Assembly: GCA_021186555.1 (NCBI GenBank)
Contig: JAJKFL010000002.1
Location: 4,787,001 to 4,851,000 of the forward strand
From: Reticulitermes speratus
Taxonomy: Eukaryota > Arthropoda > Insecta > Blattodea > Rhinotermitidae
DNA length: 64,000 bases
Direction: 5' to 3'
Made by a program: the position numbers and the translations under genes
Notes under the pieces: generated by a model
The model's database searches: none
Told to the model about the DNA's origin: nothing
What the model saw: only the letters and a program-made list of their open reading frames with translations
Shown here: in pieces, positions 32,350 through 43,698 of the stretch
Position numbering within the stretch: the stretch's first letter is position 1
Layout: every line of letters begins with the position of its first letter

Positions 32350-32520
32350 GGGACTAACTAACTAACTGACTAACTAACTAACTCCATGTAGCACAGTCCT
32401 TCTTGAGAAGCTAACAGGTCGTCAGCTAGTCAAGAAATTCCCCGCGTTTTATGGAACCCGAAGGTTCATTACCGCACTCACAACAGCCCGCCACCTGTCC
32501 CTATCCTGAGCCATATCAGT
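32350..32520 (-). mobile_element. LINE family L2 3' tail
   Basis: The (CTAA)n run at 32355-32385 is followed by CTCCATGTAGCACAGTCCTT and the end of the coding region (inverse of GGTTCCATAAAACGCGGGG). It is cut off by a G-run at 32521-32534. Confidence 0.75.
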
Positions 32521-32682
32521 GGGGGGGGGGGGGGGAAAGCACTGAGCCAAATAAAAAGAAATTCTGTGATTCTTTTAAAGTTCATAATTTATATTAGGGG
32601 TGGCCATTGTGATTACTCGCCCCAGGTGCCTAAAAACGTAGCTACGTCACTGTGTGTGATGGAAATGTATTAAAATGTAGGA

Positions 32683-33995
32683 AGAGTGTGAAGTGTGAAG
32701 TGTGATTTTTGTGGTACAGCGGTTGGTAACTGTGTTTAATGCAGGCGATGTGTAGCGTGTGATAAAAATGAACGTGAAGTGTGAAGTATGAATTTTGTGG
32801 TACAGCGGTTGGTAACTGTGTTTAATGCAGGCTATGTGTAGCGTGTGATAAAAATGAACGTGAAGTGTGAAGTATGAATTTTGTGGTACAGCGGTTGGTA
32901 ACTGTGTTTAATGCAGGCTATGTGTATCGTGTGATAAAAATGAACGTGAAGTGTGAAGTGTGATTTTTGTGGTACAGCGGTTGGTAACTGTGTTTAATGC
33001 AGGCTATGTGTAGCGTGTGATAAAAATGAACGTGAAGTGTGAAGTATGAATTTTGTGGTACAGCGGTTGGTAACTGTGTTTAATGCAGGCTATGTGTAGC
33101 GTGTGATAAAAATGAACGTGAAGTGTGAAGTATGAATTTTGTGGTACAGCGGTTGGTAACTGTGTTTAATGCAGGCTATGTGTATCGTGTGATAAAAATG
33201 AACGTGAAGTGTGAAGTGTGATTTTTGTGGTACAGCGGTTGGTAACTGTGTTTAATGCAGGCTATGTGTAGCGTGTGATAAAAATGAACGTGAAGTGTGA
33301 AGTATGAATTTTGTGGTACAGCGGTTGGTAACTGTGTTTAATGCAGGCTATGTGTAGCGTGTGATAAAAATGAACGTGAAGTGTGAAGTGTGATTTTTGT
33401 GGTACAGCGGTTGGTAACTGTGTTTAATGCAGGCGATGTGTAGCGTGTGATAAAAATGAACGTGAAGTGTGAAGTGTGATTTTTGTGGTACAGCGGTTGG
33501 TAACTGTGTTTAATGCAGGCGATGTGTAGCGTGTGATAAAAATAAACGTGAAGTGTGAAGTGTGATTTTTGTGGTACATCGCTTGGTAACTGTGTTTAAT
33601 GCAGGCGATGTGTAGCGTGTGATAAAAATGAACGTGAAGTGTGAAGTGTGATTTTTGTGGTACAGCGGTTGGTAACTGTGTTTAATGCAGGCGATGTGTA
33701 GCGTGTGATAAAAATGAACGTGAAGTGTGAAGTGTGATTTTTGTGGTACAGCGGTTGGTAACTGTGTTTAATGCAGGCGATGTGTAGCGTGTGATAAAAA
33801 TAAACGTGAAGTGTGAAGTGTGATTTTTGTGGTACATCGCTTGGTAACTGTGTTTAATGCAGGCGATGTGTAGCGTGTGATAAAAATAAACGTGAAGTGT
33901 GAAGTATGAATTTTGTGGTACAGCGGTTGGTAACTGTGTTTAATGCAGGCGATGTGTAGCGTGTGATAAAAATGAACGTGAAGTGTGAAGTGTGA
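32683..33995. repeat. 86-bp satellite array, about 15 copies
   Basis: The unit AACGTGAAGTGTGAAG... contains GTGGTACAGCGGTTGGTAAC and ends GTGTGATAAAAATG. Starts at 32771, 32857 and 32943 fix the period at 86. Variants (TATGAATTTT versus GTGATTTTT, GCTATG versus GCGATG, TAGCG versus TATCG, ATCGCTTGG) recur every three units in two different sets. Confidence 0.95.
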
Positions 33996-35107
33996 ATATA
34001 TGGGTTATGGAGAAGTCCGATAAGACTTGTATAAAGTTTCTACATTAGCATTTGCCAAGAGACACATTTGACAATAGCTTTTGTTCGAGACGGGTTAACG
34101 GACTGACTAGCTGGATGTATGACTCACTCATTCACTCACTCACTTCCTGGTTCTGAAAGTTCAAAACCTCGGAGATTTATGCTGCTTCTTTCATTTTGTT
34201 TCATTCTGTATTTTCATGAAGCAAATTTGGAAATCAAAGTCCTTTCGGATTGAACTTGCAAATTAAGTCTATGCAGCGTGAAGTTGACATCACTTTATGA
34301 TTCAAAACGAACAGCGTTACGTTTCGGTAGCATCAGACACAAACAAGGCCCAATGAAGTACCCAAGTACAGGCCGATAGGCGTGGCTATAGAGTGGTCCA
34401 TGTTGATGCTGTAACGCTTTCTATTGGTGCTTAAAAGATACGTTATAACCCGGGAGAAAAGATGATTTTCTTATCGTAATTAATTTAAACTAGTTATATA
34501 TGTTAAAATGTTTTCTTGCAATGGCTCTCCGGAAATTAAAACGACGTGGTATAGGTAATGTATTCATATGACAAAACAGGACTTTTGTAATTCATACAGG
34601 GTTGACCAATCTGCCAACAAGCTTGATTTCCATATCCGAATTCCAAATGTTAATTTTTTTTTTAATCGTCTATACTAATGTATTTTTACCAGCTTGTCCA
34701 ATGGCATGTCTCTGTGTTTCAGATCCATAATCTCTGGATTTGTAAAGGTACGTGGTACATTTTTCTTCTTTCGCGTAACAGATTAGTCAGGATAGTATGT
34801 TAAATTATACAATGGCTATCGTCATATCGGTGTTTGTACCGTTGTTATATTGTGGATGTGTTTACTAGACTGAATCTATTATAAGAGTTTTATTTTGATG
34901 GTTTTATTTCATTAATATACAGTGGCTACTTTAGTCACTTAAAGACAACATTTTCTGAGGTATTAGAGGAAAGAATTCGATGATAGTCGAACGTAGACAG
35001 AGAACTCGTTGTGCGTTAAGGAGCTCTGTAGATTGAATCAGATGATCGGCATCCCTGACTTGTCCCTCTAAGCAAGGATCAGGGACACGATGTGAAAATA
35101 TTAGACA
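33996..35107. other. Unassigned sequence
   Basis: A short (TCAC)n run lies at 34127-34143. Near 34312-34340 the minus strand reads TCTGATGCTACCGAAACG, a hammerhead-like pair of boxes without stem II. No gene recognised. Confidence 0.35.
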
Positions 35108-35640
35108 AGACAGGCAATGTAATTATAAAGGTAACATTAAGGTGCGTTCGCGTAACCATTGTAACCGTGGAAAAGCTATAAGTATTACATATTCTCAGTG
35201 TGTGTCTGTAGTCTTAGTTATCCAGCATGCAAAGCGCATGCGCCGTGTTATATTGTCATCTGTGGCCTGTCTGGCTGTACCATATTTTTCTACATTATCT
35301 CATAAACGGTACGATTTTCGGGAAAAAGTTATTTGACACGAAATGTGTATTTTGATTTTCTCTACAACTTTTGTCTGAAATATTTTTCGTTTTAAAGAAT
35401 AAATCAGCGAGATACTATCATAAATGTACATAGGTCCTCATGTAAAGTACCGTTACTCTTGTGAGATTTTAATGAAATTGGAATTTTTTGGACGGATTTT
35501 CGAAAGATACTCAAATGTCAGATTTCATGAAAATCCGTCCAGTGGGAGCCCAGTTGTTCCATTCGGACGGACAGACAGACATTACGAACCTAATAGTCTC
35601 TTTTCGAAATTCTACGGAGGCGCCTAAAAATTGAAATTCA
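35108..35640. mobile_element. Palindromic MITE-like element, copy 2 (right end lost)
   Basis: It matches 2014 to about 2530 with substitutions (GGTAACATTAAGGTGCGTTC start, CCAGCATGCAAAGCGCATGC, CCGTCCAGTGGGAGCC). The inverted right-hand part present in copy 1 is absent, so only the left half survives. Confidence 0.7.
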
Positions 35641-36000
35641 AACAATCAGCTTAGGGGGCAGAACAAAACCAGGCAGCAGACTAAATCCATGGAATTCTAC
35701 ATCACATTCAGGTTTGTATCTTGGCTTACTTTTGTTACCGATTGTCCTGGTTGATATATTTCCCGTAATTTCATTCAGTTTCCAGGAGAATTCTTGCACA
35801 GTGCCGTTTAAATTCCATACAAATCCTTTCTCACACGCCGTCCGTGACTGTAGTCGCTCCACATTCGATGTTAAATACAGATTGATGGTGTGTGGGAAAG
35901 TGTTTCAGAGAGTTTGAACTAAAGACAGAGGGTGCAGCAAGAGGCCGCATATTTATTGCCACAAAATGACGATGTCTGTGTGTCTGTCCTTCTGTTGCAG
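35641..36000. other. Unassigned sequence
   Basis: Overlapping short frames on both strands with no motif. Confidence 0.3.
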
Positions 36001-36395
36001 CCATAACTCATCACTAACGTAACCCCATGGAGCAGAATTCTTCTTAAAAAGCTAACAGTTCCTCAGCTAGTCAATAAATTCCCCCCGCATTTTATGGAAC
36101 CCGAATGTTCACCACCGTGTTCACATCAGCCTGTCACTTGTCTCTATCCTGAGCCAGATCAATCCAGTCCACGCCCCCATAGTACTTCTTAAATATCCCT
36201 TTTAATATTATCCTCATCTACGCCGAGGTCTTCCAAGTGATCTCTTTCCTTCAGGTTTCCACACACAAATCCTGTATGCATTTCTCTTCTCGCCCAGTCG
36301 TGCTACATGCCCCGCCGATCTTATCCTCCATTCATCTGATCAACCGAATAGTATCTGATCAGTACTACAAACCATGACGTTCCTCCATAAATAAA
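36001..36395 (-). mobile_element. Non-LTR retrotransposon 3' end (family L2)
   Basis: On the minus strand, homology runs from the segment before GHVARM (about 36310) to the 3' end CCATGGAGCAGAATTC (36027). The coding frame is broken. The tail microsatellite is reduced to CACTAACGTAACC. Confidence 0.75.
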
Positions 36396-36639
36396 AGACA
36401 GGGTCTTGAAATGTTGGCAATAGTGCTAGGATGATTATGCGATGTGTCCTGCCAAATTTATCAAAATTTGTCCACTGGGGTTTTCTGCCATGAAATAAAG
36501 AGTTAAAATTTAAGTTATTGTTAATAAACGCAATAGAACAGTCGCGCCGCATTTGGCGCCCGTCAGAGGGGCCAGGTTTTGGACCCCTTGATGTTTGTAA
36601 CACTGATTTGAAAATGATCTTTCCGGGTACGTCACGTGA

Positions 36640-36728
36640 TGTAAATCGAATCATTCGCCTCCATCTAGTGCCAATGTTAAGACTGCGTGGATCTATACCT
36701 ACATACTGCCATACGCCTTCATAGTGTC
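36640..36728 (+). mobile_element. SINE-like fragment (family S3)
   Basis: CCATCTAGTGCCAATGTTAA and the end ACGCCTTCATAGTGTCGTG match the distal part of the S3 body. Confidence 0.5.
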
Positions 36729-37990
36729 GTGTTTAATTAAGCACAGGGAAATTGTTATCTGACTTTTGCGGTAGTGTTAGTGTGGCTGTCTGATAGTTGA
36801 CTGATACCGCTACACTTACAAGACACCATCAGCACAAGGCTGATCACTAAAGTGGTAAAGTACGTTCCGAGGTTTACGGTGATCTCCTTGTTATCTACTG
36901 AAACGATAAAATAAGAAATTGAAAAAAAATGCCACACGACAGAAAAGAGGTCCAAGTAGTGCCCCGACAAAATCATGTTCGTCTGTCCTTTCGTGGTGCA
37001 AAAATATATAATGTGTATATTTAATATCCATTGTTTGGCTGTAAAGTAAAAATCAGACATCCCTGTGAACCCAGAAACTACTTGGTGCTGTATGTTAATT
37101 AGACGACCTGCGTAGCCATGCGTAGCCATGCCTGACACATGGACCTGCTGGTCTTTTTATCTAAGTTCATAATTATTTATTTAAAATCGTGTAACCTGTC
37201 TATAAAATTCAATCAAACACCTTATGTGACTGAGTATTAGGGAACTATTTTATTGTCGACAATCAAAATATTATCTTAATCTTCCTTAATTGACGCATTC
37301 AAATCTTATAAGCATGTAAATTTCTTTACATTAATTTTAGAATTACAGGAACATTTATTAGAAGAACGGTCTTAACAACTGCTTGGATGATAATAATTTT
37401 CGAATAAATTAATTAAAGTCGATAATTGTTTATGATAAAGGGGTTTCTTAAATAACATAAATATCCACTTACCAGGCGATAAGGCATCTCGCTGAAATGT
37501 TTATGATATGTCTGATTTTGGGCAGGAAGTCGCATGCTGAAAAATGTGTTACGTGTCTCCTTGCCGGCATATTATACACGATAGCCTATTATTATCATAT
37601 CGATCGATATATTCGTATTTATCGATTTAAATGTCTATAATTTTCTCCTGTACATCTGTATTAGACCAGACAACAGAAATTTTAAAATAGGATCATGTAT
37701 ATTTTTCATTAAATTACTGTTTGTGTCGTTAGCAAAACGGGTCACAAAGTAAGACATTTCAACAGAGTACATGCTTTGAAATGCCGGCGCTAAAGGTCCT
37801 ACCGTATATAATAGTTTAATTAAAGAGATAAGCTTCGCAGGCCTACAAATTGTCAGTTCGTGCTGCACACTCTGCTTACGACCCAGAGTGGTCTAAGAGA
37901 CCATCGGTTACAATCTTATTTGGATCCAAAGTGTCCATATCCAACATGTACTGCCAACTTCCAAGTATATTTTTAACGCTAAACAGGATT
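36729..37990. other. AT-rich unassigned sequence
   Basis: A 127-codon minus frame (36755-37138) has hydrophobic patches but no motif I can name. The rest is AT-rich with no structure recognised. Confidence 0.3.
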
Positions 37991-38050
37991 AATATGCCCT
38001 ATAAATTACAATATGCCCTATAAATGACAATATGCCCTATAAATTACAAT
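37991..38050. repeat. 20-bp repeat, left flank block
   Basis: ATATGCCCTATAAATTACAA is repeated about three times. The same 20-bp repeat resumes at 38829 on the other side of the 49-bp array. Confidence 0.85.
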
Positions 38051-38152
38051 AATTTTATTAAATTAGTAAATTAGTAAATTAAATTTACTGTATTTATTTT
38101 GTTTTGTAATTGTGTATAGTTTGTTTTGTATTGTTATTTTTATGTATATTTA

Positions 38153-38793
38153 TATGTCCATTTGTATTGGTGTACTAGTGTAAGGACTACTGCCACCGGG
38201 TGAAAACATTTGTATTGTGTGTACTAGTGTAAGGACTACTGCCACCGGGTGAAAACATTTGTATTGTGTGTACTAGTGTAAGGACTACTGCCACGGGTGA
38301 AAACATTTGTATTGTGTGTACTAGTGTAAGGACTACTGCCACCGGGTGAAAACATTTGTATTGTGTGTACTAGTGTAAGGACTACTGCCACCGGGTGAAA
38401 ACATTTGTATTGTGTGTACTAGTGTAAGGACTACTGCCACCGGGTGAAAACATTTGTATTGTGTGTACTAGTGTAAGGACTACTGCCACCGGGTGAAAAC
38501 ATTTGTATTGTGTGTACTAGTGTAAGGACTACTGCCACCGGGTGAAAACATTTGTATTGTGTGTACTAGTGTAAGGACTACTGCCACCGGGTGAAAACAT
38601 TTGTATTGTGTGTACTAGTGTAAGGACTACTGCCACCGGGTGAAAACATTTGTATTGTGTGTACTAGTGTAAGGACTACTGCCACCGGGTGAAAACATTT
38701 GTATTGTGTGTACTAGTGTAAGGACTACTGCCACCGGGTGAAAACATTTGTATTGTGTGTACTAGTGTAAGGACTACTGCCACCGGGTGAAAA
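38153..38793. repeat. 49-bp tandem array, about 13 copies
   Basis: The unit TGAAAACATTTGTATTGTGT plus GTACTAGTGTAAGGACTACT plus GCCACCGGG has spacing 49 (38201, 38250). Copies are virtually identical apart from one missing C (about 38295). Confidence 0.95.
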
Positions 38794-38828
38794 CCCAATT
38801 GCAGTATATAAATAATAATAATAATAAA

Positions 38829-38908
38829 ATATGCCCTATAAATTACAATATGCCCTATAAATTACAATATGCCCTATAAATGACAATATGCCCTATAAAT
38901 TACAATAT
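38829..38908. repeat. 20-bp repeat, right flank block
   Basis: About four copies of ATATGCCCTATAAATTACAA, with one ATGACAA variant shared with the left block. It has the same orientation as the left block. Confidence 0.85.
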
Positions 38909-38934
38909 TTTCCTACTGTGGCAGGGAAACGTTT

Positions 38935-39985
38935 TTGATTCATCTGATTATATAATGATGTGTCAATTACATAAATACATAATTACATGATGTTGCTTAA
39001 ATGTCTTACTGTTTGATTCGTCTGATTACATAATTGTACCTAAATGTGTTGCTTGACTACATGTTATTGTGTAAATGTGTTACTGTTTGATTTCTGTGAT
39101 TACATAACTGTGCGTGTAAATATGTTGATGTTTGATTTGTCTGATTATATAATGGCGCGTAAATGTGTTGTTTGATTAAAGAATGATGTGTAAATATGTC
39201 ATTGTTTGATTTGTGTCATTACATAATGGTGTCTTATGTGTTACTGTTTGATTTGTGCCATCACATAATGGTGTTTTATGTGTTACTGTTTGATTTATGT
39301 CATTACATATTGGTGTTTTTATGTGTTACTTTTTTATTTGTGTCATTATATAATGGTGTTTTTATGTGTTACTGTTTGATTTGTGTCATATAATTGTGTT
39401 TTTATGTGTTACTGTTTGATCTGTGTCATTACATAATGGTGTTTTTATGTGTTACTGTTTGATTTGTATCATTACATAATGGTGTGTTTTTATGTTTTAC
39501 TGTTTGATCTGTGTCATTACATAATGGTGTTTTTTATGTGTTACTGTTTGATTTGTGTCATTACATAATGGTGTGTTTTATGTGTTACTGTTTTATCTGT
39601 GTCATTACATAATGGTGTTTTTATGTGTTACTGTTTGATTTGTGTCATTACATAATGGTGTTTTTTAATGTGTTACTGTTTGATTTGTGTCATTACATAA
39701 TGGTGTTTTTTATGTTACTGTTTGATTTGTGTCATTACATAATGGTGTTTTTGTGTTACTGTTTGATCTATGTCATTATATAATGGTGTTTTTATGTGTT
39801 ACTGTTTGATTTGTGTCATTACATAATGGTGTTTTTATGTGTTACTTTGATTTGTGTCATTACATAATGGTGTGTTTTTACGTTGTACTGTTTGATTTGT
39901 GTCTACACATAATAGTGTTTTGTATGTGTTACTGCTTGATTTGTGTGATTACATAATGAAGTGTATATGTGTTGCTATGTGATTT
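38935..39985. repeat. About 43-bp AT-rich imperfect tandem repeat
   Basis: The unit ACTGTTTGATTTGTGTCATT plus ACATAATGGTGTTTTTATGTGTT repeats about 22-24 times with length changes in the T-run. Similarity decays toward both ends, the classical picture of an older array. A 65-codon repeat frame is not a gene. Confidence 0.85.
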
Positions 39986-40490
39986 GCCATGTGCCCCTTT
40001 TACTTGCAATGTTTATAAGTCGACTGTTATAGGAGCAGAGCTGGTATTTCTGGTTTGACTTCCCGTAATGTATTAAACTACAGAGAAACCAAATACGACC
40101 CATGTAATGTTCTTATTGTATTCGGAGAATGTTCGGATTATTTTCTTATGTGCCTTGATACTGTGTAGTCTTGTGGATGGATATTTTCGCTTCGAAGGAA
40201 CTTGCTGCCTCCATCTTCGCGGCTAAAAAATTATACAAAAGTTGACAATTAAGTGATCAGAATCAGGATGCTAGCTGCAAAGAAGATAATGGAAAGGAAA
40301 ATAAGTGACAGACTTGCAGTATTTAAAAGGGCTCTTGTAATTTCGTGGTTTCGGAATCAGATTTAGTACAGTGTAGGCAGCATTTGAATTACTGCCTGCA
40401 ACCGTTATACTGAAATTTGAAGAAATTTGTTTTCAACCCCATTACTAATATAGCCTAAAATTCGCCAATACTGCCTGTATAGAATATTCA
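39986..40490. other. Unassigned sequence
   Basis: Nothing recognised. Confidence 0.3.
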
Positions 40491-40492
40491 AG

Positions 40493-40690
40493 CCTTCTTC
40501 GATGTTACGTCCTGTCGATTTCGGTATTGTTACCGACGTTTCGGAAGCGCATAATGTCCTCATCTTTAGGGTCAAGCAGACCAAAGACTTAAAAGGACTG
40601 CTTGATCTTGAAGATGGAGAATATACGTTCCTCCGAAACGTCGGTACTATTTCCACAGTCGATAGGCGTGATATCTCTTTATCAGCACCT
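40493..40690. mobile_element. Fold-back element with GAAACGTCGG arms
   Basis: TACCGACGTTTCGGAAGC (left) pairs with CTCCGAAACGTCGGTA (right). The outer parts CCTGTCGATTTCGG and CCACAGTCGATAGG pair weakly. The loop holds CTTGATCTTGAAGATGGAG, as in the copy at 22.8 kb. Confidence 0.65.
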
Positions 40691-41664
40691 TTTCTGAGAA
40701 CGTCAGGTCTGGCAAAGTTAGTATAGGTTGCCAAGTGCTGATACTTTGTTCAGTCCCACCTGTCGAAAGTAGCCGACGAATAACGGAGCACAAAGTGTCG
40801 TATCTGCCCATGACACTGACTGCTTGAGCGCAATTTTGCTCTATAAATTTGTTCTGAATTTTTACGTAATTTGGGATCTTGCTTATAATTTATAACGAAA
40901 ACACATGCGTGCCAATTCAACAGACTTGATACTAGCCACCTTATTCCATTTTTTAATTTAATTTATTTAAGTTTTAACCCTACGAAGGCTGAAATCATTA
41001 CAGATACCTTCACGTCTGCCCTACACCACTTCCTCATCTCGCTGTGTAACCCCAAACAGCGTGTGCTTTCGCCGTTATTCGGTCAAAACAACATATTTAG
41101 TCCTACGTGTTCGTCTAATTATAACGTAAAGTGACTCTTGGCCAGTTGGATAAATGTTTCGTAGCTTAGAATTGCAAATTATGAATTTTAAGAATCTGAA
41201 AGCATTGAGACCGGAACTGGTTGAAGTTCCCTTATTATCCACCAGATGCCTCTTTTCCATCTTTCAAATTACGTATATTCTGGGTTGGAAACTGGAATGT
41301 GATACTTTCAAATAGGTCATGACAAAAAATACAAAAATCTTTTACAACTGGCCTGTGGACCGAGAATCGAACCCGGAACCTCCCGATGACTGACTTACGT
41401 ATACCACGACAGTCGGATGTTTAGTTGTGCGGTTAGTTGAAGGAAATTAAATTCAACAGTCCTGTTCTTAAATATCTAATCTAATAAACTGTCATGTTTA
41501 TTTAATTAATATTTAAAGTACCTCTCACATGTAACATTACAAGCTTCACACACCTCCCAGTTAAGCGTGCTGTGGGATTTCCCAAGATATTACCTAATTT
41601 GATGAAATATGTACAGAGAGTACTGAGAGCACCAATCAAACAGCTCTTCGCCACGCAGTCAGTT
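40691..41664. other. Unassigned sequence with a tRNA-like SINE head
   Basis: On the minus strand, about 41345-41415, a B box (GGGTTCGATTCTC) and an A-box-like TCGTGGTATACG suggest a decayed tRNA-derived SINE head. Nothing else recognised. Confidence 0.4.
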
Positions 41665-42278
41665 CTGTATGAAATATAAAGGAATATCTATAAATAATCT
41701 GTATGAAATATACAGGAATATCTATAAATAACCTGTATGAAATATACAGGAATATCTATAAATAATCTGTAGGAAATATACAGGAATATCTATAAATAAC
41801 CTGTATGAAATATACAGGAATATCTATAAATAATCTGTAGGAAATATACAGGAATATCTATAAATAATCTGTATGAAATATACAGGAATATCTATAAATA
41901 ACCTGTATGAAATATACAGGAATATCTATAAATAATCTGTACGAAATATACAGGAATATCTATAAATAATCTGTACGAAATATACAGGAATATCTATAAA
42001 TAATCTGTAGGAAATATACAGGAATATCTATAAATAATCTGTAGGAAATATACAGGAATATCTATAAATAACCTGTATGAAATATACAGGAATATCTATA
42101 AATAATCTGTACGAAATATACAGGAATATCTATAAATAACCTGTATGAAATATACAGGAATATCTATAAATAATCTGTATGAAATATACAGAAATATCTA
42201 TAAATAATCTGTATGAAATATACAGAAATATCTATAAATAATCTGTATGAAATATACAGGAATATCTATAAATAATCT
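41665..42278. repeat. 34-bp tandem array, about 18 copies
   Basis: The unit CTGTATGAAATATACAGGAA plus TATCTATAAATAAT has spacing 34 (41665, 41699). CTGTAT...ATACAG gives each unit a 6-bp inverted repeat. Sub-types TATGA, TAGGA and TACGA alternate. Confidence 0.92.
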
Positions 42279-43698
42279 TATTATTTTGGACTTGATTTTT
42301 ATAAATCTGATATTTTGACTACTGTTTTAATGTATGTCAGGCGCCTCCCCAGCCGCATGCAGTGTTGCTACCGTACGGTTGGCTTGAAGAATAAAGACGT
42401 GGCTTTTAGCTGCATCCTAGAGTGTGGCTTCTCTAGCTTGTCTAGCTTGCCACCCTGAAGATGTACAATATAAACGCGTGCTTACAGCGTAATAGAAACT
42501 GTGCAATGTTTGTCCAATAGAGCTTACGTCTTTCGAAAGGTCTTTTACAGTCGACATATATAGTGACAGTTATTTAGAGTGAAGGTCATAGTTTTGTTGA
42601 CGGGAAGTTAATCGTATTCCTGTAATTAATTTAATGCCAACACGTGTATGAACCAAGAAATTGTATTTATGTATTGCTGTTGTGTTATGTCACATCGGTT
42701 TATATTCGAAATAATTATATGTCTCGTATTTTCGATTTGGCCATTAAGGGGCCTACTTATTTCTTCCATTAGCCACATTAATACTGAAATAAATAGTATT
42801 TGCCCGATGTTTCGGGCGAAGGCAGCCATGAATCACTCCACACAGTTCAATGATTTACGAAGCACTGCTCCAATTTTGCCTGTGTTGATGGATTATATGA
42901 ATTTGGTTCCATTTTCTGTACCGATCACTTTACGTTTATGTTTGATGACGTAATATACCGAAATACATTTTGCCAAAGAAGAGAGGCCATATCGTCATAT
43001 ATTGTAAATATTTATATGTTTTCGGAATAGCTTGATTGTGTGGTTAATTAATTTTTTTTTTTTTGTATGAGAGGTATTAGTGTATGTAAGGACTATATTT
43101 CAGCTTCGCACGCAGCTTTGTACGTCACAAAGGCGATTAGTTGAGGATTTTAACACTTTGCTTACAGCCTGCATTGTTGTTGAGGATTGAGGTCTTCTGG
43201 GATGTGAGACAGCGTGAACAGGGTCCAGAAAATAGGAATTGCTGTGGTAACTGCACTCACACTAATTATGCTCATTTGTACATGCACTGTGAACAACTTT
43301 CTGTAATTTTATTTTCCATCCTAACAAATGACATTGGCATAAACTGGAAGGGGAGTTTTGATACCATAATAAATAATTGTTTGTCTGCATAGTTTAATAA
43401 GTTTGTAGGGGAAAGGGGTGCTTGACTTGGGTCTAATAGAGACCCTACGCTTCCCCGTAAGGTCCGTCACATGACGTCACTGCGCCGAATTCGTAGCGGC
43501 AGAAGTATCGACGAAATGAAACTTACGGAAAGCTAGGCGGAAATAAATGTCAGAAATAGACAAATAAAAAGAGTTTTTGGATAACATATACGAAGCATTC
43601 TTAGGTGTATTGTTATTTTGCTGTGGAACTACCAGTTACAAGAAATGAATTGTTATTCGAAGTGATGATAACGAAGAATACACACCCAAGTATATGAA
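42279..43698. other. Unassigned sequence
   Basis: A 101-codon plus frame (42648-42953) has a hydrophobic centre but no recognised family. At 43185-43215, GAGGTCTTCTGGGATGTGAG resembles one arm of the fold-back family without its partner. A T-run lies at 43052-43064. Confidence 0.35.

Noticed and set aside
34312-34340. Hammerhead motif on the minus strand (TCTGATGCTACCGAAACG)
   Set aside because: The two boxes are too close for stem II, so the fold cannot form.
36755-37138. 127-codon minus frame as a membrane protein
   Set aside because: Some hydrophobic runs, but no consistent segments, no homology I recognise, and an AT-rich unassigned background.
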